This document shows positions 1 to 11,542 of a stretch of DNA of 64,000 bases, one piece after another. The stretch spans positions 1 through 64,000 of the forward strand of contig NW_024610455.1 of the NCBI RefSeq assembly GCF_016920785.2. Direction: 5' to 3'. Source of the DNA: Ixodes scapularis. Taxonomy: Eukaryota > Arthropoda > Arachnida > Ixodida > Ixodidae. A program made the position numbers and the translations under genes. Below the pieces are notes generated by a model, which was not told the origin of the DNA, did not search any database, and saw only the letters and a list, made by a program, of their open reading frames with translations. How positions within the stretch are numbered: position 1 is the stretch's first letter; each line of letters starts with the position of its first letter.

Positions 1-45
1 GGTTTTATTATTAATTTTTTTTTTTATTTTTTTTTTATTTATTTT
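1..45. repeat. T-rich tract at the left edge of the array
   Basis: Bases 1-9 equal the last nine bases of a satellite monomer (GG followed by TTTTATT). Bases 10-45 are 36 bases of almost pure T with scattered A, and a normal monomer then begins at 46. The tract therefore sits exactly where the monomer's own TTTTATT segment meets the next monomer. Two origins fit: slippage expansion of that AT segment, or the poly(A) end of a retroelement inserted in reverse. Only the two G bases tie the left side to the array, so whether the satellite continues leftward is uncertain. A homopolymer sequencing artefact is also possible. Confidence 0.8.
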
Positions 46-140
46 CGTTCACCGTGACCACGATCTCGGCTATTGCCTCGGTGCAAACGAATTATTGGAG
101 AGAGCACGGCCTGACGAGAGACGTTTGGCGCCGTTTTATT
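46..140. repeat. First monomer, next to the T-rich tract
   Basis: This full-length class C copy carries two substitutions together at 84-88 (GTGCAAACG instead of GTGAAAGCG), a combination I did not see elsewhere. Private changes in the copy beside an array break are expected, because edge copies exchange less with the interior. The next monomer already matches the consensus in this part. Confidence 0.7.
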
Positions 141-330
141 CGTTCACCGTGACCACGATCTCGGCTATTGCCTCGGTGAAAGCGAATTATTGGAGAGAGC
201 ACGGCCTGACGAGAGACGTTCGGCACGGTTTTATTCGTTCACCGTGACCACGATCTCGGCTATTGCCTCGGTGAAAGCGAATTATTGGAGAGAGCACGGC
301 CTGACGAGAGACGTTTGGCGCCGTTTTATT

Positions 331-425
331 CGTTCACCGTGACCACGATCTCGGCTATTGCCTCGGTGAAAGCGAATTATTGGAGAGAGCACGGCCTGAC
401 GAGAGACGTTCGGCGCGGTTTTATT
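331..425. repeat. Reference monomer (class A consensus)
   Basis: This copy shows the commonest form and defines the numbering. In order: CGTTCACCGTGACCACG (1-17), a mid part with TCGGCTATTGCCTCGG (21-36), GTGAAAGCGAATTATTGG (36-53), a purine-rich GAGAGAGC (53-60), ACGGCCTGACGAGAGACG (61-78) and the variable junction TTCGGCGCGG (79-88), ending in TTTTATT (89-95). It holds 52 G or C bases and 12 CpG. Two dyads are visible: CGTG-AC-CACG at 8-17, and TTCACCG at 3-9 opposite CGGTGAA at 34-40. The diagnostic variable sites are 34, 56, 81 and 87. Confidence 0.95.
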
Positions 426-3400
426 CGTTCACCGTGACCACGATCTCGGCTATTGCCTCGGTGAAAGCGAATTATTGGAGAGAGCACGGCCTGACGAGAG
501 ACGTTTGGCGCCGTTTTATTCGTTCACCGTGACCACGATCTCGGCTATTGCCTCGGTGAAAGCGAATTATTGGAGAGAGCACGGCCTGACGAGAGACGTT
601 TGGCGCCGTTTTATTCGTTCACCGTGACCACGATCTCGGCTATTGCCTCGGTGAAAGCGAATTATTGGAGAGAGCACGGCCTGACGAGAGACGTTCGGCG
701 CGGTTTTATTCGTTCACCGTGACCACGATATCGGCTATTGCCTCGGTGAAAGCGAATTATTGGAGAGAGCACGGCCTGACGAGAGACGTTCGGCGCCGTT
801 TTATTCGTTCACCGTGACCACGATCTCGGCTATTGCCTCGGTGAATGCGAATTATTGGAGAGAGCACGGCCTGACGAGAGACGTTTGGCGCCGTTTTATT
901 CGTTCACCGTGACCACGATCTCGGCTATTGCCTCGGTGAAAGCGAATTATTGGAGAGAGCACGGCCTGACGAGAGACGTTTAGCGCCGTTTTATTCGTTC
1001 ACCGTGACCACGATCTCGGCTATTGCCTCGGTGAAAGCGAATTATTGGAGAGAGCACGGCCTGACGAGAGACGTTCGGCGCGGTTTTATTCGTTCACCGT
1101 GACCACGATCTCGGCTATTGCCTCGGTGAAAGCGAATTATTGGAGAGAGCACGGCCTGACGAGAGACGTTTGGCGCCGTTTTATTCGTTCACCGTGACCA
1201 CGATCTCGGCTATTGCCTCGGTGAAAGCGAATTATTGGAGAGAGCACGGCCTGACGAGAGACGTTCGGCGCGGTTTTATTCGTTCACCGTGACCACGATC
1301 TCGGCTATTGCCTCGGTGAAAGCGAATTATTGGAGAGAGCACGGCCTGACGAGAGACGTTCGGCGCGGTTTTATTCGTTCACCGTGACCACGATCTCGGC
1401 TATTGCCTCGGTGAAAGCGAATTATTGGAGAGAGCACGGCCTGACGAGAGACGTTCGGCGCGGTTTCATTCGTTCACCGTGACCACGATCTCGGCTAATG
1501 CCTCGGTGAAAGCGAATTATTGGAGAGAGCACGGCCTGACGAGAGACGTTCGGCGCGGTTTTATTCGTTCACCGTGACCACGATCTCGGCTATTGCCTCG
1601 GTGAAAGCGAATTATTGGAGAGAGCACGGCCTGACGAGAGACGTTCGGCGCCGTTTTATTCGTTCACCGTGACCACGATCTCGGCTATTGCCTCGGTGAA
1701 AGCGAATTATTGGAGAGAGCACGGCCTGACGAGAGACGTTCGGCGCGGTTTTATTCGTTCACCGTGACCACGATCTCGGCTATTGCCTCGGTGAAAGCGA
1801 ATTATTGGAGAGAGCACGGCCTGACGAGAGACGTTCGGCGCGGTTTTATTCGTTCACCGTGACCACGATCTCGGCTATTGCCTCGGTGAAAGCGAATTAT
1901 TGGAGAGAGCACGGCCTGACGAGAGACGTTCGGCGCGGTTTTATTCGTTCACCGTGACCACGATCTCGGCTATTGCCTCGGTGAAAGCGAATTATTGGAG
2001 AGAGCACGGCCTGACGAGAGACGTTCGGCGCGGTTTTATTCGTTCACCGTGACCACGATCTCGGCTATTGCCTCGGTGAAAGCGAATTATTGGAGAGAGC
2101 ACGGCCTGACGAGAGACGTTCGGCGCCGTTTTATTCGTTCACCGTGACCACGATCTCGGCTATTGCCTCGGTGAAAGCGAATTATTGGAGAGAGCACGGC
2201 CTGACGAGAGACGTTTGGCGCCGTTTTATTCGTTCACCGTGACCACGATCTCGGCTATTGCCTCGGTGAAAGCGAATTATTGGAGAGAGCACGGCCTGAC
2301 GAGAGACGTTTGGCGCCGTTTTATTCGTTCACCGTGACCACGATCTCGGCTATTGCCTCGGTGAAAGCGAATTATTGGAGAGAGCACGGCCTGACGAGAG
2401 ACGTTCGGCGCGGTTTTATTCGTTCACCGTGACCACGATCTCGGCTATTGCCTAGGTGAAAGCGAATTAATGGAGAGAGCACGGCCTGACGAGAGATGTT
2501 TGGCGCCGTTTCATTCGTTCACCGTGACCACGATCTCGGCTATTGCCTCGGTGAAAGCGAATTATTGGAGAGATCACGGCCTGACGAGAGACGTTCGGCA
2601 CGGTTTTATTCGTTCACCGTGACCACGATCTCGGCTATTGCCTCGGTGAAAGCGAATTATTGGAGAGAGCACGGCCTGACGAGAGACGTTCGGCGCCGTT
2701 TTATTCGTTCACCGTGATCACGATCTCGTCTATTGCCTCGGTGAAAGCGAATTATTGGAGAGAGCACGTCTTGACGAGAGACGTTCGGCGCGGTTTTATT
2801 CGTTCACCGTGACCACGATCTCGGCTATTGCCTCGGTGAAAGCGAATTATTGGAGAGAGCACGGCCTGACGAGAGACGTTCTGCGCGGTTTTATTCGTTC
2901 ACCGTGACCACGATCTCGGCTATTGCCTCGGTGAAAGCGAATTATTGGAGAGAGCACGGCCTGACGAGAGACGTTCGGCGCGGTTTTATTCGTTCACCGT
3001 GACCACGATCTCGGCTATTGCCTCGGTGAAAGCGAATTATTGGAGAGAGCACGGCCTGACGAGAGACGTTTGGCGCCGTTTTATTCGTTCACCGTGACCA
3101 CGATCTCGGCTATTGCCTCGGTGAAAGCGAATTATTGGAGAGAGCACGGCCTGACGAGAGACGTTCGGCGCGGTTTTATTCGTTCACCGTGACCACGATC
3201 TCGGCTATTGCCTGGGTGAAAGCGAATAATTGGAGAGAGCACGGCCTGACGAGAGACGTTTGGCGCCGTTTTATTCGTTCACCGTGACCACGATCTCGGC
3301 TATTGCCTCGGTGAAAGCGAATTATTGGACAGAGCACGGCCTGACGAGAGACGTTCGGCGCGGTTTTATTCGTTCACCGTGACCACGATCTCGGCTATTG

Positions 3401-4795
3401 CCTCGGTGAAAGCGAATTATTGGAGAGAGCACGGCCTGACGAGAGACATTCGGCGCGGTTTTATTCGTTCACCGTGACCACGATCTCGGCTATTGCCTCG
3501 GTGAAAGCGAATTATTGGAGAGAGCACAGCCTGACGAGAGACGTTCGGCGCGATTTTATTCGTTCACCGTGACCACGATCTCGGCTATTGCCTCGGTGAA
3601 AGCGAATTATTGGAGAGAGCACGGCCTGACGAGAGACGTTCGGCGCGGTTTTATTCGTTCACCGTGACCACGATCTCGGCTATTGCCTGGGTGAAAGCGA
3701 ATTATTGGAGAGAGCACGGCCTGACGAGAGACGTTCGGCGCGGTTTTATTCGTTCACCGTGACCACGATCTCGGCTATTGCCTCGGTGAAAGCGAATTAT
3801 TGGAGAGAGCACGGCCTGACGAGAGACGTTCGGCGCGGTTTTATTCGTTCACCGTGACCACGATCTCGGCTATTGCCTCGGTGAAAGCGAATTATTGGAG
3901 AGAGCACGGCCTGACGAGAGACGTTCGGCGCGGTTTTATTCGTTCACCGTGACCACGATCTCGGCTATTGCCTCGGTGAAAGCGAATTATTGGAGAGAGC
4001 ACGGCCTGACGAGAGACGTTCGGCGCGGTTTTATTCGTTCACCGTGACCACGATCTCGGCTATTGCCTGGGTGAAAGCGAATTATTGGAGAGAGCACGGC
4101 CTGACGAGAGACGTTCGGCGCGGTTTTATTCGTTCATCGTGACCACGATCTCGGCTATTGCCTCGGTGAAAGCGAATTATTGGAGAGAGCACGGCCTGAC
4201 GAGAGACGTTCGGCGCGGTTTTATTCGTTCACCGTGACCACGATCTCGGCTATTGCCTCGGTGAAAGCGAATTATTGGAGAGAGCACGGCCTGACGAGAG
4301 ACGTTTGGCGCCGTTTTATTCGTTCACCGTGACCACGATCTCGGCTATTGCCTCGGTGAAAGCGAATTATTGGAGAGAGCACGGCCTGACGAGAGACGTT
4401 TGGCGCCGTTTTATTCGTTCACCGTGACCACGATCTCGGCTATTGCCTCGGTGAAAGCGAATTATTGGAGAGAGCACGGCCTGACGAGAGACGTTCGGCG
4501 CCGTTTTATTCGTTCACCGTGACCACGATCTCGGCTATTGCCTCGGTGAAAGCGAATTATTGGAGAGAGCACGGCCTGACGAGAGACGTTCGGCGCGGTT
4601 TTATTCGTTCACCGTGACCACGATCTCGGCTATTGCCTCGGTGAAAGCGAATTATTGGAGAGAGCACGGCCTGACGAGAGACGTTCGGCGCCGTTTTATT
4701 CGTTCACCGTGACCACGATCTCGGCTATTGCCTCGGTGAAAGCGAATTATTGGAGAGAGCACGGCCTGACGAGAGACGTTCGGCGCCGTTTTATT

Positions 4796-5935
4796 CGTTC
4801 ACCGTGACCACGATCTCGGCTATTGCCTGGGTGAAAGCGAATTATTGGAGAGAGCACGGCCTGACGAGAGACGTTCGGCGCGGTTTTATTCGTTCACCGT
4901 GACCACGATCTCGGCTATTGCCTGGGTGAAAGCGAATTATTGGAGAGAGCACGGCCTGACGAGAGACGTTCGGCGCGGTTTTATTCGTTCACCGTGACCA
5001 CGATCTCGGCTATTGCCTCGGTGAAAGCGAATTATTGGAGAGAGCACGGCCTGACGAGAGACGTTTGGCGCCGTTTTATTCGTTCACCGTGACCACGATC
5101 TCGGCTATTGCCTCGGTGAAAGCGAATTATTGGAGAGAGCACGGCCTGACGAGAGACGTTCGGCGCCGTTTTATTCGTTCACCGTGACCACGATCTCGGC
5201 TATTGCCTCGGTGAAAGGGAATTATTGGAGAGAGCACGGCCTGACGAGAGAGGTTCGGCGCGGTTTTATTCGTTCACCGTGACCACGATCTCGGCTATTG
5301 CCTGGGTGAAAGCGAATTATTGGAGAGGGCACGGCCTGACGAGAGACGTTCGGCGCGGTTTTATTCGTTCACCGTGACCACGATCTCGGCTATTGCCTCG
5401 GTGAAAGCGAATTATTGGAGAGAGCACGGCCTGACGAGAGACGTTCGGCGCGGTTTTATTCGTTCACCGTGACCACGATCTCGGCTATTGCCTCGGTGAA
5501 AGCGAATTATTGGAGAGAGCACGGCCTGACGAGAGACGTTCGGCGCCGTTTTATTCGTTCACCGTGACCACGATCTCGGCTATTGCCTCGGTGAAAGCGA
5601 ATTATTGGAGAGAGCACGGCCTGACGAGAGACGTTCGGCGCCGTTTTATTTGTTCACCGTGACCACGATCTCGGCTATTGCCTCGGTGAAAGCGAATTAT
5701 TGGAGAGAGCACGGCCTGACGAGAGACGTTCGGCGCGGTTTTATTCGTTCACCGTGACCACGATCTCGGCTATTGCCTGGGTGAAAGCGAATTATTGGAG
5801 AGAGCACGGCCTGACGAGAGACGTTCGGCGCGGTTTTATTCGTTCACCGTGACCACGATCTCGGCTATTGCCTGGGTGAAAGCGAATTATTGGAGAGAGC
5901 ACGGCCTGACGAGAGACGTTCGGCGCGGTTTTATT
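4796..5935. repeat. 26-monomer HOR, copy 1 (12 matching monomers)
   Basis: Twelve monomers share order and rare variants with 7266-8405, exactly 2470 bp (26 x 95) downstream. The order begins with two G34 copies, then class C, class B, a copy with GAAAGGGA plus GAGAGGTT, and a G34 copy with GAGAGGGC. One marker, TTATTTGTTC, sits at 25 rather than 26 monomers, so one copy has shifted locally. Confidence 0.85.
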
Positions 5936-7265
5936 CGTTCACTGTGACCACGATCTCGGCTATTGCCTCGGTGAAAGCGAATTATTGGAGAGAGCACGGC
6001 CTGACGAGAGACGTTTGGCGCCGTTTTATTCGCTCACCGTGACCACGATCTCGGCTATTGCCTCGGTGAAAGCGAATTATTGGAGAGAGCACGGCCTGAC
6101 GAGAGACGTTTGGCGCCGTTTTATTCGTTCACCGTGACCACGATCTCGGCTATTGCCTCGGTGAAAGCGAATTATTGGAGAGAGCACGGCCTGACGAGAG
6201 ACGTTCGGCGCCGTTTTATTCGTTCACCGTGACCACGATCTCGGCTATTGCCTCGGTGAAAGCGAATTATTGGAGAGAGCACGGCCTGACGAGAGACGTT
6301 CGGCGCGGTTTTATTCGTTCACCGTGACCACGATCTCGGCTTTTGCCTGGGTGAAAGCGAATTATTGGAGAGGGCACGGCCTGACGAGAGACGTTCGGCG
6401 CGGTTTTATTCGTTCACCGTGACCACGATCTCGGCTATTGCCTCGGTGAAAGCGAATTATTGGAGAGAGCACGGCCTGACGAGAGACGTTCGGCGCGGTT
6501 TTATTCGTTCACCGTGACCACGATCTCGGCTATTGCCTCGGTGAAAGCGAAATATTGGAGAGAGCACGGCCTGACGAGAGACGTTCGGCGCCGTTTTATT
6601 CGTTCACCGTGACCACGATCTCGGCTATTGCCTCGGTGAAAGCGAATTATTGGAGAGAGCACGGCCTGACGAGAGACGTTCGGCGCCGTTTTATTCGTTC
6701 ACCGTGACCACGATCTCGGCTATTGCCTCGGTGAAAGCGAATTATTGGAGAGAGCACGGCCTGACGAGAGACGTTCGGCGCGGTTTTATTCGTTCACCGT
6801 GACCACGATCTCGGCTATTGCCTGGGTGAAAGCGAATTATTGGAGAGAGCACGGCCTGACGAGAGACGTTCGGCGCGGTTTTATTCGTTCACCGTGACCA
6901 CGATCTCGGCTATTGCCTGGGTGAAAGCGAATTATTGGAGAGAGCACGGCCTGACGAGAGACGTTCGGCGCGGTTTTATTCGTTCACCGTGACCACGATC
7001 TCGGCTATTGCCTCGGTGAAAGCGAATTATTGGAGAGAGCACGGCCTGACGAGAGACGTTCGGCGCCGTTTTATTCGTTCACCGTGACCACGATCTCGGC
7101 TATTGCCTCGGTGAAAGCGAATTATTGGAGAGAGCACGGCCTGACGAGAGACGTTCGGCGCCGTTTTATTCGTTCACCGTGACCACGATCTCGGCTATTG
7201 CCTCGGTGAAAGCGAATTATTGGAGAGAGCACGGCCTGACGAGAGACGTTCGGCGCCGTTTTATT

Positions 7266-8405
7266 CGTTCACCGTGACCACGATCTCGGCTATTGCCTGG
7301 GTGAAAGCGAATTATTGGAGAGAGCACGGCCTGACGAGAGACGTTCGGCGCGGTTTTATTCGTTCACCGTGACCACGATCTCGGCTATTGCCTGGGTGAA
7401 AGCGAATTATTGGAGAGAGCACGGCCTGACGAGAGACGTTCGGCGCGGTTTTATTCGTTCACCGTGACCACGATCTCGGCTATTGCCTCGGTGAAAGCGA
7501 ATTATTGGAGAGAGCACGGCCTGACGAGAGACGTTTGGCGCCGTTTTATTCGTTCACCGTGACCACGATCTCGGCTATTGCCTCGGTGAAAGCGAATTAT
7601 TGGAGAGAGCACGGCCTGACGAGAGACGTTCGGCGCCGTTTTATTCGTTCACCGTGACCACGATCTCGGCTATTGCCTCGGTGAAAGGGAATTATTGAAG
7701 AGAGCACGGCCTGACGAGAGAGGTTCGGCGCGGTTTTATTCGTTCACCGTGACCACGATCTCGGCTATTGCCTGGGTGAAAGCGAATTATTGGAGAGGGC
7801 ACGGCCTGACGAGAGACGTTCGGCGCGGTTTTATTCGTTCACCGTGACCACGATCTCGGCTATTGCCTCGGTGAAAGCGAATTATTGGAGAGAGCACGGC
7901 CTGACGAGAGACGTTCGGCGCGGTTTTATTCGTTCACCGTGACCACGATCTCGGCTATTGCCTCGGTGAAAGCGAATTATTGGAGAGAGCACGGCCTGAC
8001 GAGAGACGTTCGGCGCCGTTTTATTTGTTCACCGTGACCACGATCTCGGCTGTTGCCTCGGTGAAAGCGAATTATTGGAGAGAGCACGGCCTGACGAGAG
8101 ACGTTCGGCGCCGTTTTATTCGTTCACCGTGACCACGATCTCGGCTATTGCCTCGGTGAAAGCGAATTATTGGAGAGAGCACGGCCTGACGAGAGACGTT
8201 CGGCGCGGTTTTATTCGTTCACCGTGACCACGATCTCGGCTATTGCCTGGGTGAAAGCGAATTATTGGAGAGAGCACGGCCTGACGAGAGACGTTCGGCG
8301 CGGTTTTATTCGTTCACCGTGACCACGATCTCGGCTATTGCCTGGGTGAAAGCGAATTATTGGAGAGAGCACGGCCTGACGAGAGACGTTCGGCGCGGTT
8401 TTATT
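7266..8405. repeat. 26-monomer HOR, copy 2
   Basis: This partner of 4796-5935 keeps the GAAAGGGA/GAGAGGTT copy at 7681 and the GAGAGGGC copy at 7791. It has gained ATTGAAG for ATTGGAG at about 7697 and TGTTGCC at about 8051. The monomer after the block differs between copies (class C versus class B), which sets the end of similarity. Confidence 0.85.
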
Positions 8406-10307
8406 CGTTCACCGTGACCACGATCTCGGCTATTGCCTCGGTGAAAGCGAATTATTGGAGAGAGCACGGCCTGACGAGAGACGTTCGGCGCCGTTTTATT
8501 CGTTCACCGTGACCACGATCTCGGCTATTGCCTCGGTGAAAGCGAATTATTGGAGAGAGCACGGCCTGACGAGAGACGTTCGGCGCCGTTTTATTCGTTC
8601 ACCGTGACCACGATCTCGGCTATTGCCTCGGTGAAAGCGAATTATTGGAGAGAGCACGGCCTGACGAGAGACGTTCGGAGCCGTTTTATTCGTTCACCGT
8701 GACCACGATCTCGGCTATTGCCTGGGTGAAAGCGAATTATTGGAGAGAGCACGGCCTGACGAGAGACGTTCGGCGCGGTTTTATTCGTTCACCGTGACCA
8801 CGATCTCGGCTATTGCCTGGGTGAAAGCGAATTATTGGAGAGAGCACGGCCTGACGAGAGACGTTCGGCGCGGTTTTATTCGTTCACCGTGACCACGATC
8901 TCGGCTATTGCCTGGGTGAAAGCGAATTATTGGAGAGAGCACGGCCTGACGAGAGACGTTCGGCGCGGTTTTATTCGTTCACCGTGACCACGATCTCGGC
9001 TATTGCCTCGGTGAAAGCGAATTATTGGAGAGAGCACGGCCTGACGAGAGACGTTCGGCGCGGTTTTATTCGTTCACCGTGACCACGATCTCGGCTATTG
9101 CCTCGGTGAAAGCGAATTATTCGAGAGAGAGCACGGCCTGACGAGAGACGTTCGGCGCGGTTTTATTCGTTCACCGTGACCACGATCTCGGCTATTGCCT
9201 GGGTGAAAGCGAATTATTGGAGAGAGCACGGCCTGACGAGAGACGTTCGGCGCGGTTTTATTCGTTCACCGTGACCACGATCTCGGCTATTGCCTCGGTG
9301 AAAGCGAATTATTGGAGAGAGCACGGCCTGACGAGAGACGTTCGGCGCCGTTTTATTCGTTCACCGTGACCACGATCTCGGCTATTGCCTCGGTGAAAGC
9401 GAATTATTGGAGAGAGCACGGCCTGACGAGAGACGTTCGGCGCCGTTTTATTCGTTCACCGTGACCACGATCTCGGCTATTGCCTCGGTGAAAGCGAATT
9501 ATTGGAGAGAGCACGGCCTGACGAGAGACGTTCGGCGCCGTTTTATTCGTTCACCGTGACCACGATCTCGGATATTGCCTGGGTGAAAGCGAATTATTGG
9601 AGAGAGCACGGCCTGACTAGAGACGTTCGGCGCGGTTTTATTCGTTCACCGTGACCACGATCTCGGCTATTGCCTGGGTGAAAGCGAATTATTGGAGAGA
9701 GCACGGCCTGACGAGAGACGTTCGGCGCGGTTTTATTCGTTCACCGTGACCACGATCTCGGCTATTGCCTGGGTGAAAGCGAATTATTGGAGAGAGCACG
9801 GCCTGACGAGAGACGTTCGGCGCGGTTTTATTCGTTCACCGTGACCACGATCTCGGCTATTGCCTGGGTGAAAGCGAAATATTGGAGAGAGCACGGCCTG
9901 ACGAGAGACGTTCGGCGCGGTTTTATTCGTTCACCGTGACCACGATCTCGGCTATTGCCTCGGTGAAAGCGAATTATTGGAGAGAGCACGGCCTGACGAG
10001 AGACGTTCGGCGCGGTTTTATTCGTTCACCGTGACCACGATCTCGGCTATTGCCTCGGTGAAAGCGAATTATTGGAGAGAGCGCGGCCTGACGAGAGACG
10101 TTCGGCGCCGTTTTATTCGTTCACCGTGACCACGATCTCGGCTATTGCCTCGATGAAAGCGAATTATTGGAGAGAGCACGGCCTGACGAGAGACGTTCGG
10201 CGCCGTTTTATTCGTTCACCGTGACCACGATCTCGGCTATTGCCTCGGTGAAAGCGAATTATTGGAGAGAGCACGGCCTGACGAGAGACGTTCGGCGCGG
10301 TTTTATT
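8216..10307. repeat. 35-monomer-spaced block, copy a (22 monomers)
   Basis: Shared landmarks with 11543-13442 are TTCGGAGCCG (8674 and 12001), a following G34 triplet, GGATATTGCCTGGG (9571 and 12896, exactly 3325 bp apart), GAGCGCGG and CCTCGATG. This copy holds two extra monomers before GAGCGCGG and a 2-base insertion at about 9121. It lacks GCACGAGCTG and the two GTAAAAG changes, so it looks like the older or less derived version. Confidence 0.8.
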
Positions 10308-11542
10308 CGTTCACCGTGACCACGATCTCGGCTATTGCCTGGGTGAAAGCGAATTATTGGAGAGAGCACGGCCTGACGAGAGACGTTCGGCGCGGTTTTA
10401 TTCGTTCACCGTGACCACGATCTCGGCTATTGCCTGGGTGAAAGCGAATTATTGGAGAGAGCACGGCCTGACGAGAGACGTTCGGCGCGGTTTTATTCGT
10501 TCACCGTGACCACGATCTCGGCTATTGCCTCGGTGAAAGCGAATTATTGGAGAGAGCACGGCCTGACGAGAGACGTTCGGCGCCGTTTTATTCGTTCACC
10601 GTGACCACGATCTCGGCTATTGCCTCGGTGAAAGCGAATTATTGGAGAGAGCACGGCCTGACGAGAGACGTACGGCGCCGTTTTATTCGTTCACCGTGAC
10701 CACGATCTCGGCTATTGCCTCGGTGAAAGCGAATTATTGGAGAGAGCACGGCCTGACGAGAGACGTTCGGCGCCGTTTTATTCGTTCACCGTGACCACGA
10801 TCTCGGCTATTGCCTGGGTGAAAGCGAATTATTGGAGAGAGCACGGCCTGACGAGAGACGTTCGGCGCGGTTTTATTCGTTCACCGTGACCACGATCTCG
10901 GCTATTGCCTGGGTGAAAGCGAATTATTGGAGAGAGCACGGCCTGACAAGAGACGTTCGGCGCGGTTTTATTCGTTCACCGTGACCACGATCTCGGCTAT
11001 TGCCTCGGTGAAAGCGAATTATTGGAGAGAGCATGGCCTGACGAGAGACGTTTGGCGCCGTTTTATTCGTTCACCGTGACCACGATCTCGGCTATTGCCT
11101 CGGTGAAAGCGAATTATTGGAGAGAGCACGGCCTGACGAGAGACGTTCGGCGCCGTTTTATTCGTTCACCGTGACCACGATCTCGGCTATTGCCTCGGTG
11201 AAAGCGAATTATTGGAGAGAGCACGGCCTGACGAGAGACGTTCGGCGCGGTTTTATTCGTTCACCGTGACCACGATCTCGGCTATTGCCAGGGTGAAAGC
11301 GAATTATTGGAGAGGGCACGGCCTGACGAGAGACGTTCGGCGCGGTTTTATTCGTTCACCGTGACCACGATCTCGGCTATTGCCTCGGTGAAAGCGAATT
11401 ATTGGAGAGAGCACGGCCTGACGAGAGACGTTCGGCGCGGTTTTATTCGTTCACCGTGACCACGATCTCGGCTATTGCCTCGGTGAAAGCGAATTATTGG
11501 AGAGAGCACGGCCTGACGAGAGACGTTCGGCGCGGTTTTATT

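Larger units (their letters stand above)
46..3180. repeat. Domain I: mixed class A and class C monomers
   Basis: About 33 monomers. The junction alternates between TTTGGCGCCG (class C) and TTCGGCGCGG (class A), with a few class B. Position 34 is C throughout, apart from one A at about 2454, and position 56 is A. The first copies run C, A, C, A, C, which is a 190-bp dimer rhythm. From about 1281 to 2040 class A dominates. A heavily mutated copy lies at about 2421-2515, with CCTAGG, AATTAATGG, GATGTT and TTTCATT. Confidence 0.8.

Noticed and set aside
1..45. Telomeric repeat
   Set aside because: The tract is T with scattered A and has no G-containing periodic unit.
331..425. CENP-B box
   Set aside because: ATTCGTTCACCGTGACC resembles the start of the box (NTTCG) but lacks the required A and CGGG at their spacing.
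331..425. Internal RNA polymerase III promoter (A box/B box) with TTTT terminator
   Set aside because: GTTCG at 78-82 and TTTT at 89-92 are suggestive, but no convincing A box is present, the B box matches only the core, and most class C and D copies lose it through T81.
9121..9131. GAGAGAGAG microsatellite in the monomer at 9.1 kb
   Set aside because: It is a 2-base slippage of the monomer's own GAGAGAG stretch, counted among the indels and not a separate element.
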